Shown here: piece after piece, positions 1-8,466 of the stretch | How positions within the stretch are numbered: position 1 is the stretch's first letter | Layout: every line of letters begins with the position of its first letter | NCBI GenBank assembly: GCA_005798405.1 | Contig: SYJQ01000022.1 | Span: 1-41,016, forward strand | DNA from: Nitrosopumilaceae archaeon | GTDB lineage: Archaea; Thermoproteota; Nitrososphaeria; Nitrososphaerales; Nitrosopumilaceae | Reading direction: 5' to 3' | Length of the DNA: 41,016 bases | Program-made: the position numbers and the translations under genes | The notes under the pieces: model-generated | What the model was told of the DNA's origin: nothing | Databases searched by the model: none | What the model saw: the letters and a program-made list of their open reading frames with translations, nothing else

Positions 1-14
1 TATAAAATAAAAGA

Positions 15-88
15 TGCCAGCGGGGGGATTTGAACGCCCGACGGCCCGGTCTTCAGCCGAGTGCTCTCCCAGGCTGAGCTACGCTGGC
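15..88 (-). tRNA. tRNA-Phe (GAA)
   Basis: The minus strand folds into a 74-nt cloverleaf. The acceptor GCCAGCG pairs with CGCTGGC, the discriminator is A and CCA is not encoded. The D arm is GCTC/GAGC, and the anticodon arm CTCGG/CCGGG holds the loop CTGAAGA, giving anticodon GAA (Phe). The T loop is TTCAAAT. The T stem GGGCG/CCCCC has one C-C mismatch at the second pair from the loop (positions 52/62), which is odd for an otherwise well-paired tRNA. No intron is visible. Confidence 0.95.
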
Positions 89-113
89 ACAACAATTTTG
101 CTTTGAGTTGAGG

Positions 114-121
114 AATTAAAA
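114..121 (-). promoter_or_regulatory. Probable TATA box of tRNA-Phe
   Basis: On the minus strand this reads TTTTAATT, about 26-33 nt upstream of the mature tRNA 5' end. That is the expected distance for an archaeal TATA box. The call rests on position and base composition only. Confidence 0.45.
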
Positions 122-241
122 GTTGTCTTTATCATAACTGTATATCAAAAGTAGATAAGATCAAGAATTTGCATGTTCTGGCAGCAAATAAGACAGCAAT
201 AAATTTGAAATAAAATCAGATATATTCAATAATTGACAAGT

Positions 242-361
242 TTACTCTGTATTGATTTTTTTCAATCTATTTCTTACAGCATCATTTATTTCCTGTTCTA
301 ATTTTTCTTGCTCTTCAATTAACAGTTTTTTCATTTGTTTTTCCACGTAATTTTTCCCCAT
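242..361 (-). CDS. Small charged helical protein, 39 aa, unknown
   Basis: An ATG-initiated ORF of 39 codons ending in TAA lies between the tRNA and the adenosyltransferase. The product is almost entirely charged and amphipathic (a run of Glu, Lys, Gln and Leu around residues 8-35) and looks like one long helix or short coiled coil. It has no cysteines and no membrane segment. I do not recognise a family. The biased composition could also arise by chance in AT-rich DNA, so coding status is uncertain. Confidence 0.4.
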   Translation of the reverse strand: MGKNYVEKQMKKLLIEEQEKLEQEINDAVRNRLKKINTE

Positions 362-525
362 CTATATTCACTAAAACGTTCAATTACTAGGAAATAAGAA
401 TTTCGAATAAAAATAACACATACAAACAAGTAGACTGTTTTTAGGTTTTATGAACAAGAAATCACTATAGAGATAATGGTTTAACAAATACTCCATACAT
501 GAATTACATATACTCTACTTAATTT

Positions 526-1116
526 CTATATTTTCCAAAGTGTGTCTTTTTGCCCATTTCTTTTATTTAAAACACGGCATAAAACAAAAAATAAATCAGA
601 CAGGCGATTAATGTATTTGATGCAGTTATCATTGATTTTTTCTTGTTCACTTAATAACGCAATATTTGTTTCAGCTCTTCGTATAATTGTTCTAGCATGA
701 TGAATTTGAGATGCTGTAATAATGCCCCCCGGCAAGATAAAATTAGTTAATGGGGGTAACTCTTTCTCATATTTGTCAATATCTTTTTCTAAGTTATAGA
801 TCATATTCTCGGTGATTCTGTTTTTATCATCTTTCATGTCTGGATTTGAAAGGTCAGCTCCAACTACAAACAATTCGTTTTGTATTTTATTTAACAATAT
901 AGTGATGTCTGCATCTAATTTGTAAGACAAGGCAATTCCAATTACTGCATTTGCCTCATCAATTGTGCCATAAGCAATTATTCTTGGATTTGATTTTGAT
1001 ACTCTAGAGTTTCCCTGTAATCCTGTAGTTCCATCATCGCCTGTTTTTGTATATATTTTCAATATTGTATAAAAAATACCTTGAACTATTATGTTGTTCG
1101 AATTATTTATTACCAT
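526..1116 (-). CDS. PduO-type cob(I)alamin adenosyltransferase
   Basis: Transfers the adenosyl group of ATP to cob(I)alamin to make adenosylcobalamin, the cofactor of methylmalonyl-CoA mutase in the thaumarchaeal 3-hydroxypropionate/4-hydroxybutyrate cycle (family knowledge). The N-terminal ATP-binding motif YTKTGDDGTTGL begins at residue 22, and the helical core carries HHARTIIRRAE, typical of PduO/ATR proteins. The ATG at 1116 adds about 18 residues before the usual family start. A TTG at 1062 (LKIYTKTGDDG) would give the standard N terminus and may be the true start. It is transcribed away from the HD gene. Confidence 0.9.
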   Translation of the reverse strand: MVINNSNNIIVQGIFYTILKIYTKTGDDGTTGLQGNSRVSKSNPRIIAYGTIDEANAVIGIALSYKLDADITILLNKIQNELFVVGADLSNPDMKDDKNRITENMIYNLEKDIDKYEKELPPLTNFILPGGIITASQIHHARTIIRRAETNIALLSEQEKINDNCIKYINRLSDLFFVLCRVLNKRNGQKDTLWKI

Positions 1117-1254
1117 TTAGATACAGACACAGTTATTGTCCAAAAATATCCTGCATCATCATAATTTAAAATTTGCAAACTTTACTAAAAACATAAACAT
1201 AACTATTCATTCCAAATTGAAATTAAAATTCAATACCTCAAAAATATCACGATC

Positions 1255-1785
1255 TTGATTCTAAGTTTTTTTAATACATCTATAAATCTAAAAAAAATTC
1301 CACGTCAAGGATGGATTGACAAACTATCAATTAATAATCCAGAATCAGTTGCAGACCATACATTTTCTATGGCAATTATGGGTATGATCTTCGCAGATTT
1401 GGAGAATTATGACGTGGAAAAGATCTTAAAAATTATTCTTTTACATGATTTAGCAGAATCCATAACCGGTGATGTTACACCAGAACAAATTCCAAAAGAT
1501 AAGAAAAGGACATTAGAAAATAATGCAATGAAAAAAATTCTAAGTGATTTACCAACATCACTTCAACAACAATACAGTGCTCTTTGGGATGAATACCAGT
1601 TGGGTAATTCGATGGAATCAAAAATAGTCCATCAGTTAGACAGGTTGGAAATGGCGCTGCAAGCAAAAATTTATTCAAAAGAAGGATATTCTCAAGAACA
1701 ATTAGCCTCTTTTTTTAATTCTGCAAGAACTGAAATAACTAATCTAAAATTGTTAGACTTGTTTGAAAAAATAATAGAGAAATAA
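1255..1785 (+). CDS. HD-domain phosphohydrolase (YfbR/5'-deoxynucleotidase-like)
   Basis: A 176-aa metal-dependent phosphohydrolase of the HD superfamily, probably acting on nucleoside monophosphates. The metal ligands are visible: H35 (VADHTF), the H64-D65 pair (LLHDLAESITGD) and D129 (QLDRLEMALQ). The segment around PRQGW at residues 16-20 is also characteristic of the archaeal HD branch. The start is TTG at 1255, with no ATG nearby. The next gene follows after one base, so the two are almost certainly cotranscribed. The substrate cannot be read from the sequence. Confidence 0.85.
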   Translation: MILSFFNTSINLKKIPRQGWIDKLSINNPESVADHTFSMAIMGMIFADLENYDVEKILKIILLHDLAESITGDVTPEQIPKDKKRTLENNAMKKILSDLPTSLQQQYSALWDEYQLGNSMESKIVHQLDRLEMALQAKIYSKEGYSQEQLASFFNSARTEITNLKLLDLFEKIIEK

Positions 1786-1786
1786 C

Positions 1787-2014
1787 ATGTCTGAAAAAAA
1801 CAAAGAGGAGTTAATTGAAGCACAAAAACAAATCATAGGAATACTTTTTGAAGTCATTAAAAGATTACAGGCAAATAATGACTTGGATGAAGAATATTTC
1901 CAAATAATTTCATCAAATGACAAAACAAAAAATCAAAGACTAGAAAAAATACTAGGTGAAAGAAAGGAAAATGCAAAGATTGTGAGCAGACTCTTGGAAC
2001 AGCTAGAAACTTAG
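1787..2014 (+). CDS. Small coiled-coil protein, 75 aa, unknown
   Basis: ATG start one base after the stop of the HD phosphohydrolase, so translationally coupled to it. The product is highly charged and predicted helical throughout, with heptad-like Leu/Ile spacing, no cysteines and no membrane segment. It may be an accessory or regulatory partner of the HD enzyme, which is inferred from spacing only. No family is recognised. Confidence 0.7.
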   Translation: MSEKNKEELIEAQKQIIGILFEVIKRLQANNDLDEEYFQIISSNDKTKNQRLEKILGERKENAKIVSRLLEQLET

Positions 2015-2031
2015 TTTTTACGATACTGATC

Positions 2032-2313
2032 TTAATCGTCAGAGATGATTTTCAGTCTAGATGTCTGTTCATATTTGTCTTGGATATAATGGGAAAGATT
2101 GATCACTCTAATTCGTGATGACTTGTTTGACCAGCTACCCTCATTTTCAAACCACGATTCAATATCATCCACATCATATCTTTCACCACTTTTGAGGATC
2201 TCTCTAAAGATTGATTTGATCTCATCTATTTCCTGATCTTTTAGTTTACTTTTATCTTCAACAATAGTGGTGATTTCATTTAGTTTTATTATTACATTGT
2301 TTGTCAGTGGCAT
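2032..2313 (-). CDS. Conserved-looking hypothetical protein, 93 aa
   Basis: The start is the ATG at 2313 (MPLTNNV). The open frame continues upstream, but that part only mirrors the divergent gene starting at 2388. The product has an acidic helical middle (KLKDQEIDEIKSIFREIL), then a patch rich in Trp and Ser (residues 53-65) and a basic C-terminal third. It resembles a small helical nucleic-acid or protein-binding domain, but I recognise no family. It is divergent from the 2388 gene across a 74-bp gap. Confidence 0.6.
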   Translation of the reverse strand: MPLTNNVIIKLNEITTIVEDKSKLKDQEIDEIKSIFREILKSGERYDVDDIESWFENEGSWSNKSSRIRVINLSHYIQDKYEQTSRLKIISDD

Positions 2314-2387
2314 GACTATATTGAAATTGAAAGATATAACAGTCTTTTGAGATACTGTTTTTATAACAATCACATTGTAATTTAGTT

Positions 2388-2735
2388 GTGCAATATTTTC
2401 AGGCCTTAAAAACAGGACAAAAAAGAGTTGCAAGTGCAAGAGAGTATCTAAACACATTGACAAACGGAAAAGCAATGCCTGCACTTGCACTAAGGGATAA
2501 CAAATCCGATGTATGGGAGCCAGTAGGAGAGGAAAATCTTTATGCATTTGTAGATGAATCTGCAGGATTTGTTTTAACTGATAGCAGTGGATACATACTT
2601 GCACTAGTTGATAAAAACGGAATTTCTAAAACAATTGTTCAAGGAGTAACAAAGGCACAAAAAGAAATTCTCGAGTATTCATTTCAAAAAGACAATATTT
2701 TAGAATACAAAGGCAAAGTAATACTTCCGGTATAG
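2388..2735 (+). CDS. Hypothetical protein, 115 aa
   Basis: GTG start at 2388, no ATG upstream in frame. The composition is that of a normal soluble protein: a helical N terminus (residues 3-27), then a beta-rich body with segments such as VWEPVGEEN, FVLTDSSGYILALVD and a Lys-rich end. No signal peptide or cysteines. The alternating hydrophobic strands suggest a small PAS- or roadblock-like alpha/beta domain, but I cannot support a named family. Confidence 0.65.
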   Translation: MQYFQALKTGQKRVASAREYLNTLTNGKAMPALALRDNKSDVWEPVGEENLYAFVDESAGFVLTDSSGYILALVDKNGISKTIVQGVTKAQKEILEYSFQKDNILEYKGKVILPV

Positions 2736-2815
2736 TAAAACTAACAATTTTTTACCAATAATAGTCAAAAAAAATCAGCGTAAAGCTTTTGTTATGTTCA
2801 TATTTATAATAACAA

Positions 2816-4042
2816 ATGGCAAAGTTTTCTCAAGAAATTGAAGTCAGTGGCCATCTTATTGATTCCTCTATTCTTACAAAGATATTCGATAAAATTATGG
2901 ATCTTCATGGTGAATTCCAAGTAGAAGAAATCAACATTGGAAAAAAAAAGAAGGATCCATCATATGCTCGATTATCAGTTACTGGAAAAAATCAAAAACA
3001 TCTAGATGAAATTTTAGAAACAATTTATCGTGAAGGAGCAGTTTCAAAAATACAAAAAGGAATTTTGCTAAAAAAATCACCAAAAGATATGGTAATGCCG
3101 GATGATTTTTACAGTACTACCAATAACCACACTCAAATTTTCTATAACGAAAAATGGATTCAGGTAGAAAATATGATGATGGACAAATGTATTGTAGTCA
3201 AAGACAACAGAGCATTTTGTGTACCTGTAAGAGATATAAAAAAAGGAGACGAAATAATAGTTGGAGAAGGCGGAATAAAGATCACTCCTCCAGAGCGTCC
3301 AAGAGAGGGAGTAAACGTCTTTGAATTTATGGGAAGCTCTAGCTCAAGTGAGCGACCAACTCAGCACATTGCAAAAAAAGTTGCAGAGGACATTTACAAA
3401 ACAAAAAAATCCGGTGGAAAAATAATAATCGTTGGAGGACCAGCGATAGTCCATACTGGTGCAGCAGATGCTGTTGCAGAGTTGATCAAATTGGGATTCA
3501 TCGACGGGGTTTTAGCTGGAAATGCACTTGCAGTACATGATATAGAATATGCCACGTTGGGAACATCACTTGGAATGAATGTACATGATGCAACTTTAGC
3601 ATACAGAGGACATCGAAATCATATGGAGACAATAAACGCAGTATTTCGTGCAGGTTCAATTTCCAATATGGTTAAAACAAAAAAACTAACCCGGGGCATT
3701 ATGTACCAGTGTGTAAAAAATAAAATTCCATTTGTATTAGCAGGTTCTATTCGTGATGATGGTCCATTACCAGATGTCATCACAGATGTAGCAGAAGCTC
3801 AAAGAGAATATAAAAAAATTCTCAAGGATGCAAACATGGTAATTATGATTTCTACGATGCTTCATTCCATTGCAACTGGAAACATGCTACCTGCAAATGT
3901 CAAAGTTATAGTAGTCGATATCAATCAGCCAACTGTTACCAAGCTTATGGATAGAGGAACATGGCAGGCATTAGGAATAGTGACTGATGTTGGTGCCTTT
4001 TTACCAATGGTTGCACAACAAATCAAAAAACACAAAAAATAG
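2816..4042 (+). CDS. Archaeal ornithine cyclodeaminase (LOR/SDH family, TIGR00300-like)
   Basis: A 408-aa cytosolic enzyme of the LOR/SDH bifunctional-domain family. Archaeal members convert ornithine to proline with loss of ammonia (family knowledge), an alternative to the usual proline route. The N-terminal domain (residues 1-115; SGHLIDSSILTKIFD) is followed by the family's middle domain. A Rossmann-type half contains VGGPAIVHTGAADAVAELI around 206-224 and HDIEYATLGTSLGM. Length matches archaeal members. The ATG at 2816 starts a canonical N terminus. It stands alone, upstream of a signalling trio that begins 49 bp later. Confidence 0.85.
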   Translation: MAKFSQEIEVSGHLIDSSILTKIFDKIMDLHGEFQVEEINIGKKKKDPSYARLSVTGKNQKHLDEILETIYREGAVSKIQKGILLKKSPKDMVMPDDFYSTTNNHTQIFYNEKWIQVENMMMDKCIVVKDNRAFCVPVRDIKKGDEIIVGEGGIKITPPERPREGVNVFEFMGSSSSSERPTQHIAKKVAEDIYKTKKSGGKIIIVGGPAIVHTGAADAVAELIKLGFIDGVLAGNALAVHDIEYATLGTSLGMNVHDATLAYRGHRNHMETINAVFRAGSISNMVKTKKLTRGIMYQCVKNKIPFVLAGSIRDDGPLPDVITDVAEAQREYKKILKDANMVIMISTMLHSIATGNMLPANVKVIVVDINQPTVTKLMDRGTWQALGIVTDVGAFLPMVAQQIKKHKK

Positions 4043-4091
4043 AATCAATGAGTTAGAAACAGGCAAAGAGGGGATCATAAAACTATGGAAG

Positions 4092-4691
4092 ATGATTCCA
4101 AAATATTCAGGAAATAAGGAAAAGACAGATGAAAACAAATTTCAAACACTGCAAGGAAGAAATTCAATTCTAGTAAAACTAGAGCAGATGATAAAAGAAT
4201 CATCAGAAAACATACTGGTGTTAGGAACTGAAGTAGATTTTAAAAAGTTTTATCATACAGAGTTTACAACGCTCCTTAAAAAAACAAAATCAGAACTAAG
4301 AATTCTTTCAGATTATTCGAGCAAAGGTATGCATATCTTTGAAGATGTCCCAGCTAAAAAAATCAAAAAACTAGATGATAAAAACAGAGAAGACTTTTGC
4401 TTTATAATCAAAGATGATAACGAAGTAATTTTCTTTGTAAGCAGTTCAGAGGTAAAAGACATGATGGCATTATGGACCGATTCTAAAACATTCGTGACTA
4501 CATTAAGATCATTGTTTAGTTTAATATGGAAAAAGGCACATTACATTGATGAAACAAGTGCAGAGTCATTATTAGGATCTGAAATCACATATGAGCACAG
4601 ATTGCGTGAGATAGAACAAGAAAAACTTATTTTGAATTATTTACAAAAAAACTACAAACTAACAGATAATAAATTAGGAGCTAAGAGATGA
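4092..4691 (+). CDS. PLD-like sensor/regulator domain protein without DNA-binding domain
   Basis: A 199-aa product starting at ATG 4092. The open frame extends to 3987, but that part overlaps and mirrors the previous gene's C terminus. The central region (ILVLGTEVDFKKFY, strand-helix repeats, then DDNEVIFFVSSSE) resembles the phospholipase-D-like effector domain at the C terminus of TrmB-type regulators, here without the N-terminal winged helix. It overlaps the downstream receiver gene by 4 nt (ATGA), and a histidine kinase follows, so it probably works in the same signalling pathway. Family assignment is by resemblance only. Confidence 0.6.
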   Translation: MIPKYSGNKEKTDENKFQTLQGRNSILVKLEQMIKESSENILVLGTEVDFKKFYHTEFTTLLKKTKSELRILSDYSSKGMHIFEDVPAKKIKKLDDKNREDFCFIIKDDNEVIFFVSSSEVKDMMALWTDSKTFVTTLRSLFSLIWKKAHYIDETSAESLLGSEITYEHRLREIEQEKLILNYLQKNYKLTDNKLGAKR

Positions 4692-5101
4692 GTAAAAACT
4701 CCACAATAAAAGACAGTGATGTAAATTCAACTCATCTCAATATTTTGATAATTGATGATAATGAACAGATAACAAAAATGCTAACAACATTTTTGGAATT
4801 AAAGAATCATAATTGCATAGTTGCAAACGATGGAGAACAAGGATTGAGGTTAATTCAAGAGAACAAACATGATGTGGTTCTACTAGATTTGGCCATGCCA
4901 GAATTTGACGGATATGCAGTAATTAATGCATTGGAAAGCAAAGATCAATTAAAAAACAACAAGATAATTGTGTTTACGGCATCCACTATAACTCAAGAGG
5001 AATTAGACGAATTAGTTAAACGTGGTGTAACATCGTACATCCTAAAACCAATAGATATAGATCTGCTACACTCAAGAATCGTCGAATCAGCCACCTCCTA
5101 A
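4688..5101 (+). CDS. Stand-alone response regulator receiver protein (CheY-like)
   Basis: A 137-aa single receiver domain. The acidic pair is D23-D24 (LIIDDNE), the phosphoacceptor is D67 (VVLLDLAMPEFDG), the switch Thr is T97 (VFTAS) and the conserved Lys is K120 (YILKP). There is no output domain, so it must act by protein contact. The start overlaps the previous stop (ATGA), and the kinase begins 21 bp downstream. The kinase is the likely phosphodonor, with the PLD-like protein as possible target. Confidence 0.9.
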   Translation: MSKNSTIKDSDVNSTHLNILIIDDNEQITKMLTTFLELKNHNCIVANDGEQGLRLIQENKHDVVLLDLAMPEFDGYAVINALESKDQLKNNKIIVFTASTITQEELDELVKRGVTSYILKPIDIDLLHSRIVESATS

Positions 5102-5122
5102 ATGTTGGGAGGGTAAACTGAA

Positions 5123-6211
5123 ATGATTCCAATCAAAAATATTTTATTTCTAGTTTCAGGAGTTTCAAGTTTCATCATATTTTACATGGGGTTGGTAAAC
5201 TATCTCACTGCAGTAGAGCAATCCACTGGAATGATACTATTAATTTTTGCAACTGCTGTTGCCGCTGGAACATTGTTAAGCACAGTCTACATTTCCAAAA
5301 GCATCACAAAACCTATTGAAAAGCTTGCACAAAACATGACAGAGTTTTCTAGAACAAACAAGATAACAAATAGAAAACCTATCAACACAAACATAAAAGA
5401 AATTCATGAGCTAAATGATAATTTTCAGAGCATGGGTCAAAAAGTAGAAAAAACAATATCTGTGCAAAAAGAATATGTAGAAAAATTAAAAGAGATCGAC
5501 AGAAAAAAAGTAGAGTTTTCATCAATGGTGTCTCACGAACTAAAAACCCCACTTGTTCCAATCTTAGGATATGTGCAAATGTTACAAAAACAGGAATTAA
5601 TGGGAGAATTAAATAAAAAACAGCAAGACGCAGTAGATGAGATTTACTCATCGGCGTTAAAATTGCAAAGATTAGTGGGGGATATTTTGACTACTCAGAA
5701 ATTAGACCTAGGAAAATTAGAGTTTAATCAAGAAAACATCGATGTTGCAGAATTGTTAAATTCCATAATAAAAGATTTCAAACCGATTGCAAGTCAGAAA
5801 AACATCCACCTGATAAAAGATAGTGCAGAAAAGGGGGTCATATTTAGCGATAAAGATAGAATTAATCAAGTATTTTCAAATCTAATTAAAAATGCAATTG
5901 ATTTTGTCGAACCCGATAAAGGACAAATAACGATTGGTGCAAAAACAGACAAAAATTTCATAGAATTTTTTGTAAAAGATAACGGAGTAGGAATTTCAGA
6001 AACAAATCAAAAAGAAATTTTCAAGAAATTTTATCAGATAGATACTTCTACAAGCAGAAAAAGAAATGGGAGCGGTTTAGGGTTGGCAATTTGTAAAGGA
6101 ATCACAGAGGGTCTTGGAGGCAAGATATGGGTTGAAAGCAAAGAAAATATCGGAACAGTATTTTACTTTGAGATTCCAAAACAGCCAGTCAAAATTAATA
6201 ATAAAAAATAA
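5123..6211 (+). CDS. Membrane-bound sensor histidine kinase
   Basis: 362 aa. Two transmembrane helices (about residues 7-27 and 36-57) leave almost no extracellular loop. A HAMP-like linker follows (SKSITKPIEKLAQ), then a HisKA domain with phospho-His H138 (MVSHELKTPL), then HATPase_c with the N box (NLIKNAIDFV), G1 (DNGVGIS) and G2 (GSGLGLAICKGI). With no sizeable external domain, it probably senses a membrane or internal cue. It is the third gene of the trio with the PLD-like and receiver proteins. Confidence 0.93.
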   Translation: MIPIKNILFLVSGVSSFIIFYMGLVNYLTAVEQSTGMILLIFATAVAAGTLLSTVYISKSITKPIEKLAQNMTEFSRTNKITNRKPINTNIKEIHELNDNFQSMGQKVEKTISVQKEYVEKLKEIDRKKVEFSSMVSHELKTPLVPILGYVQMLQKQELMGELNKKQQDAVDEIYSSALKLQRLVGDILTTQKLDLGKLEFNQENIDVAELLNSIIKDFKPIASQKNIHLIKDSAEKGVIFSDKDRINQVFSNLIKNAIDFVEPDKGQITIGAKTDKNFIEFFVKDNGVGISETNQKEIFKKFYQIDTSTSRKRNGSGLGLAICKGITEGLGGKIWVESKENIGTVFYFEIPKQPVKINNKK

Positions 6212-6231
6212 CTCCAAATTTCAAAAATACA

Positions 6232-8154
6232 TCACAGTTTTAAAATTTCATTTAATACATGAGGATTTTCAATAGATGATAAATCCCCTAATGGTATTCC
6301 TAACAATTTAGCCTTTAATAGACGTCTCATGATTTTTCCAGTTCTGGTCTTTGGAAGATCAGATATTTGAAATACGATTTTAGGGCGTGCAATCTTTCCT
6401 ATTTTCTCAACAATATAGTCAGATATTTCAGTATCCAATCTAGTTTCAGATTTATTTTCAGTGACATAAAAAACAACAATGGCTTCGCCTGTGATATCAT
6501 CAGGAATTGATACAGATGCTGCATCTGATACTTTTTTGTGTGAAATTACAACATGTTCAATTTCTGCAGTACTCATTCTATGGCCAGAAACATTAATGAC
6601 ATCATCTGTTCTTCCTTTCATGTACCATAAACCATCAACATCAACTAAAACATAATCTCCATGAAACCATATATTTTCAAAACGTGACCAATAAGTTTTG
6701 ATATAACGTTGATCATCATTTAACAGTCCTTTTGTCATTGCAGGCCAAGGAGATTTAATTACAAGATAGCCATTTTTTTGAAGAATCGATTTTCCATGAT
6801 CATCAAAAACATATAGATTCATCCCAGGACATGGAATTCCGACAGTTGATGGTTTTAGTCTCATTCCTGGAAATACAGATAACATTGCACCGCCTATTTC
6901 AGTTCCTCCTGACAAATTTGTGATTGGAATTCTTTTCTTGCCAACTTCTTCAAATAACCACCACCAAGAATCTTCATCTAGTGGCTCTCCGGTAGTGACT
7001 ATGTTTTTTATTTTTTCAAGTGAATGTAATTTTAACGGTTTAACATTATTTTTTTTAAATAATCTTACTGCAGTTGGAGATATTCCAAAAATTGTTGCAC
7101 TATGATCGTATAACATATTCCAAATTCTGTCAAAATTTGGATAGTCCAACGCACCGTCATAAATTACTGCACTAGCACCCTTAATCAAAAGACCATAAAC
7201 GTTCCAAACCAATCCAGTAATCCAGCCAATATCAGCAGGCCATAAAAGAACATCATTTTCATGCAAATCAATTAAAAATGCAGCCTGATATCCTGCAAAA
7301 ACTGAAAATCCCCCATGAGTGTGAATCACCCCTTTTGGTTTTCCAGTGGTTCCAGAGGTATACAAGATAAACAATGGATCCTCGGAATCCATGATTTCAG
7401 TATGACATGTGGAATTTTGTGCAGATACTAATTTTTCATAAAAAACAAACTTTGCTGACTCTTCATACACATCAATTCCTTTGTACGGAATTACAATTAT
7501 TTTTTCTATTTTTGTGTCTTTTATTGCTGAAGTGATAATTTGTTTTTGTGAAACAGGTTTGCCTCTTCTTTGAAATCCATCACATACAAAAAGAATTTTT
7601 GCATTACAATCCTGCAATCTTATTTGCAGAGATTCTGAGCTATATCCTGAAAATATAACAGTTTGAACTGCTCCAATTTTTGCAGATGCTAGAATTGCCA
7701 AAACAGATTCCTCAATCATGGGAAGATATATCGCAACTACGTCTCCTTTTTTTACGCCTAATTGTTTAAGTGTATTTGCAAGTCTGTTTACTTTGGAATC
7801 TAATTCAGAGTAAGTTATTTTAAAAGTTGTTCCATCTTCAGAGACAAAAGTGTATGCTATATCATTTGGTTTTTCACGGGCAAATTTTTCAACAGATGAT
7901 TTGTAGATGTTGGTCTTACCATCAACAAACCATTTTGACCATGGAATTCCTTTTGAGGTGTCTAAAATTTTTGTATAAGGTTTGTCCCAAATTATTCCAA
8001 TCTCTTTGTCTATTTCTTGCCAAAACCATTCTAAATTTTGATTTGCCCTTTGAGAAAGTTCTTGTAAATTTGAGATGTCATGTTTTTTCATAAATTTGTA
8101 AATGTTTGAAGATTGTATTTGTTCTTCAGTTGGAGTGAATACAAAATCAGACAA
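6232..8154 (-). CDS. AMP-forming acyl-CoA synthetase (acetyl-CoA synthetase family)
   Basis: A 640-aa ANL-superfamily enzyme that activates a short carboxylate with ATP and CoA via an acyl-adenylate. The P-loop-like motif YTSGTTGKPKG is at 265-275, the core loop ADIGWITGLVW follows, and the hinge GRTDDVINVSGHR begins near 514. The C-terminal catalytic lysine K607 is in RTGKIMRR. Length and the N-terminal extension match Acs rather than fatty-acyl ligases, but the substrate could be acetate, propionate or a hydroxyacid of the carbon-fixation cycle. The start is TTG at 8154 (MSDFVFTPTEEQ). It is the last minus-strand gene after the gat operon but separated by 44 bp. Confidence 0.88.
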   Translation of the reverse strand: MSDFVFTPTEEQIQSSNIYKFMKKHDISNLQELSQRANQNLEWFWQEIDKEIGIIWDKPYTKILDTSKGIPWSKWFVDGKTNIYKSSVEKFAREKPNDIAYTFVSEDGTTFKITYSELDSKVNRLANTLKQLGVKKGDVVAIYLPMIEESVLAILASAKIGAVQTVIFSGYSSESLQIRLQDCNAKILFVCDGFQRRGKPVSQKQIITSAIKDTKIEKIIVIPYKGIDVYEESAKFVFYEKLVSAQNSTCHTEIMDSEDPLFILYTSGTTGKPKGVIHTHGGFSVFAGYQAAFLIDLHENDVLLWPADIGWITGLVWNVYGLLIKGASAVIYDGALDYPNFDRIWNMLYDHSATIFGISPTAVRLFKKNNVKPLKLHSLEKIKNIVTTGEPLDEDSWWWLFEEVGKKRIPITNLSGGTEIGGAMLSVFPGMRLKPSTVGIPCPGMNLYVFDDHGKSILQKNGYLVIKSPWPAMTKGLLNDDQRYIKTYWSRFENIWFHGDYVLVDVDGLWYMKGRTDDVINVSGHRMSTAEIEHVVISHKKVSDAASVSIPDDITGEAIVVFYVTENKSETRLDTEISDYIVEKIGKIARPKIVFQISDLPKTRTGKIMRRLLKAKLLGIPLGDLSSIENPHVLNEILKL

Positions 8155-8198
8155 GTTACAGTTTTAAAAAAACCAGAAGTAAAAAGATTTTTTGATAG

Positions 8199-8462
8199 TC
8201 AAGAAATATCTATGCCTAGTCTTCGAGCACACGCAATAGCAGATTTTCCATCATCTTCGGTAATTCCTGCTTTTTCAAATTTTTTTGTCCAGCCTGATTT
8301 GACACTCATTGTATTTTCCTTATAATACTCTCGTAAAATCACGCCTATTTGAGAATCTAATCTATGTCTTGTAGAATCATTCATTCCTTGCTGAAGGATT
8401 GTAGAGTCGGAATTTGCCAGTATTTTGATAAATTCAATGTCTTCCAAAGAAAGTTCAGCCAT
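8199..8462 (-). CDS. Small conserved-looking protein, 87 aa, in gatB operon
   Basis: ATG start four bases after the gatB stop, so cotranscribed with aspS-gatCAB. The protein is helical, with an N-terminal acidic helix (LSLEDIEFIKILANSD) and a C-terminal basic part ending ACARRLGIDIS. It has no membrane segment and a single Cys. A role in tRNA-dependent amidation or its quality control is suggested by position only. I do not recognise the family. Confidence 0.7.
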   Translation of the reverse strand: MAELSLEDIEFIKILANSDSTILQQGMNDSTRHRLDSQIGVILREYYKENTMSVKSGWTKKFEKAGITEDDGKSAIACARRLGIDIS

Positions 8463-8466
8463 AACA

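Noticed and set aside
2314-2604. N-terminal extension of the 93-aa minus gene
   Set aside because: Antisense mirror of the 2388 gene with biased Leu/Cys/His composition.
3987-4091. N-terminal extension of the PLD-like protein
   Set aside because: It is the shifted frame of the ornithine cyclodeaminase 3' end and adds no domain.
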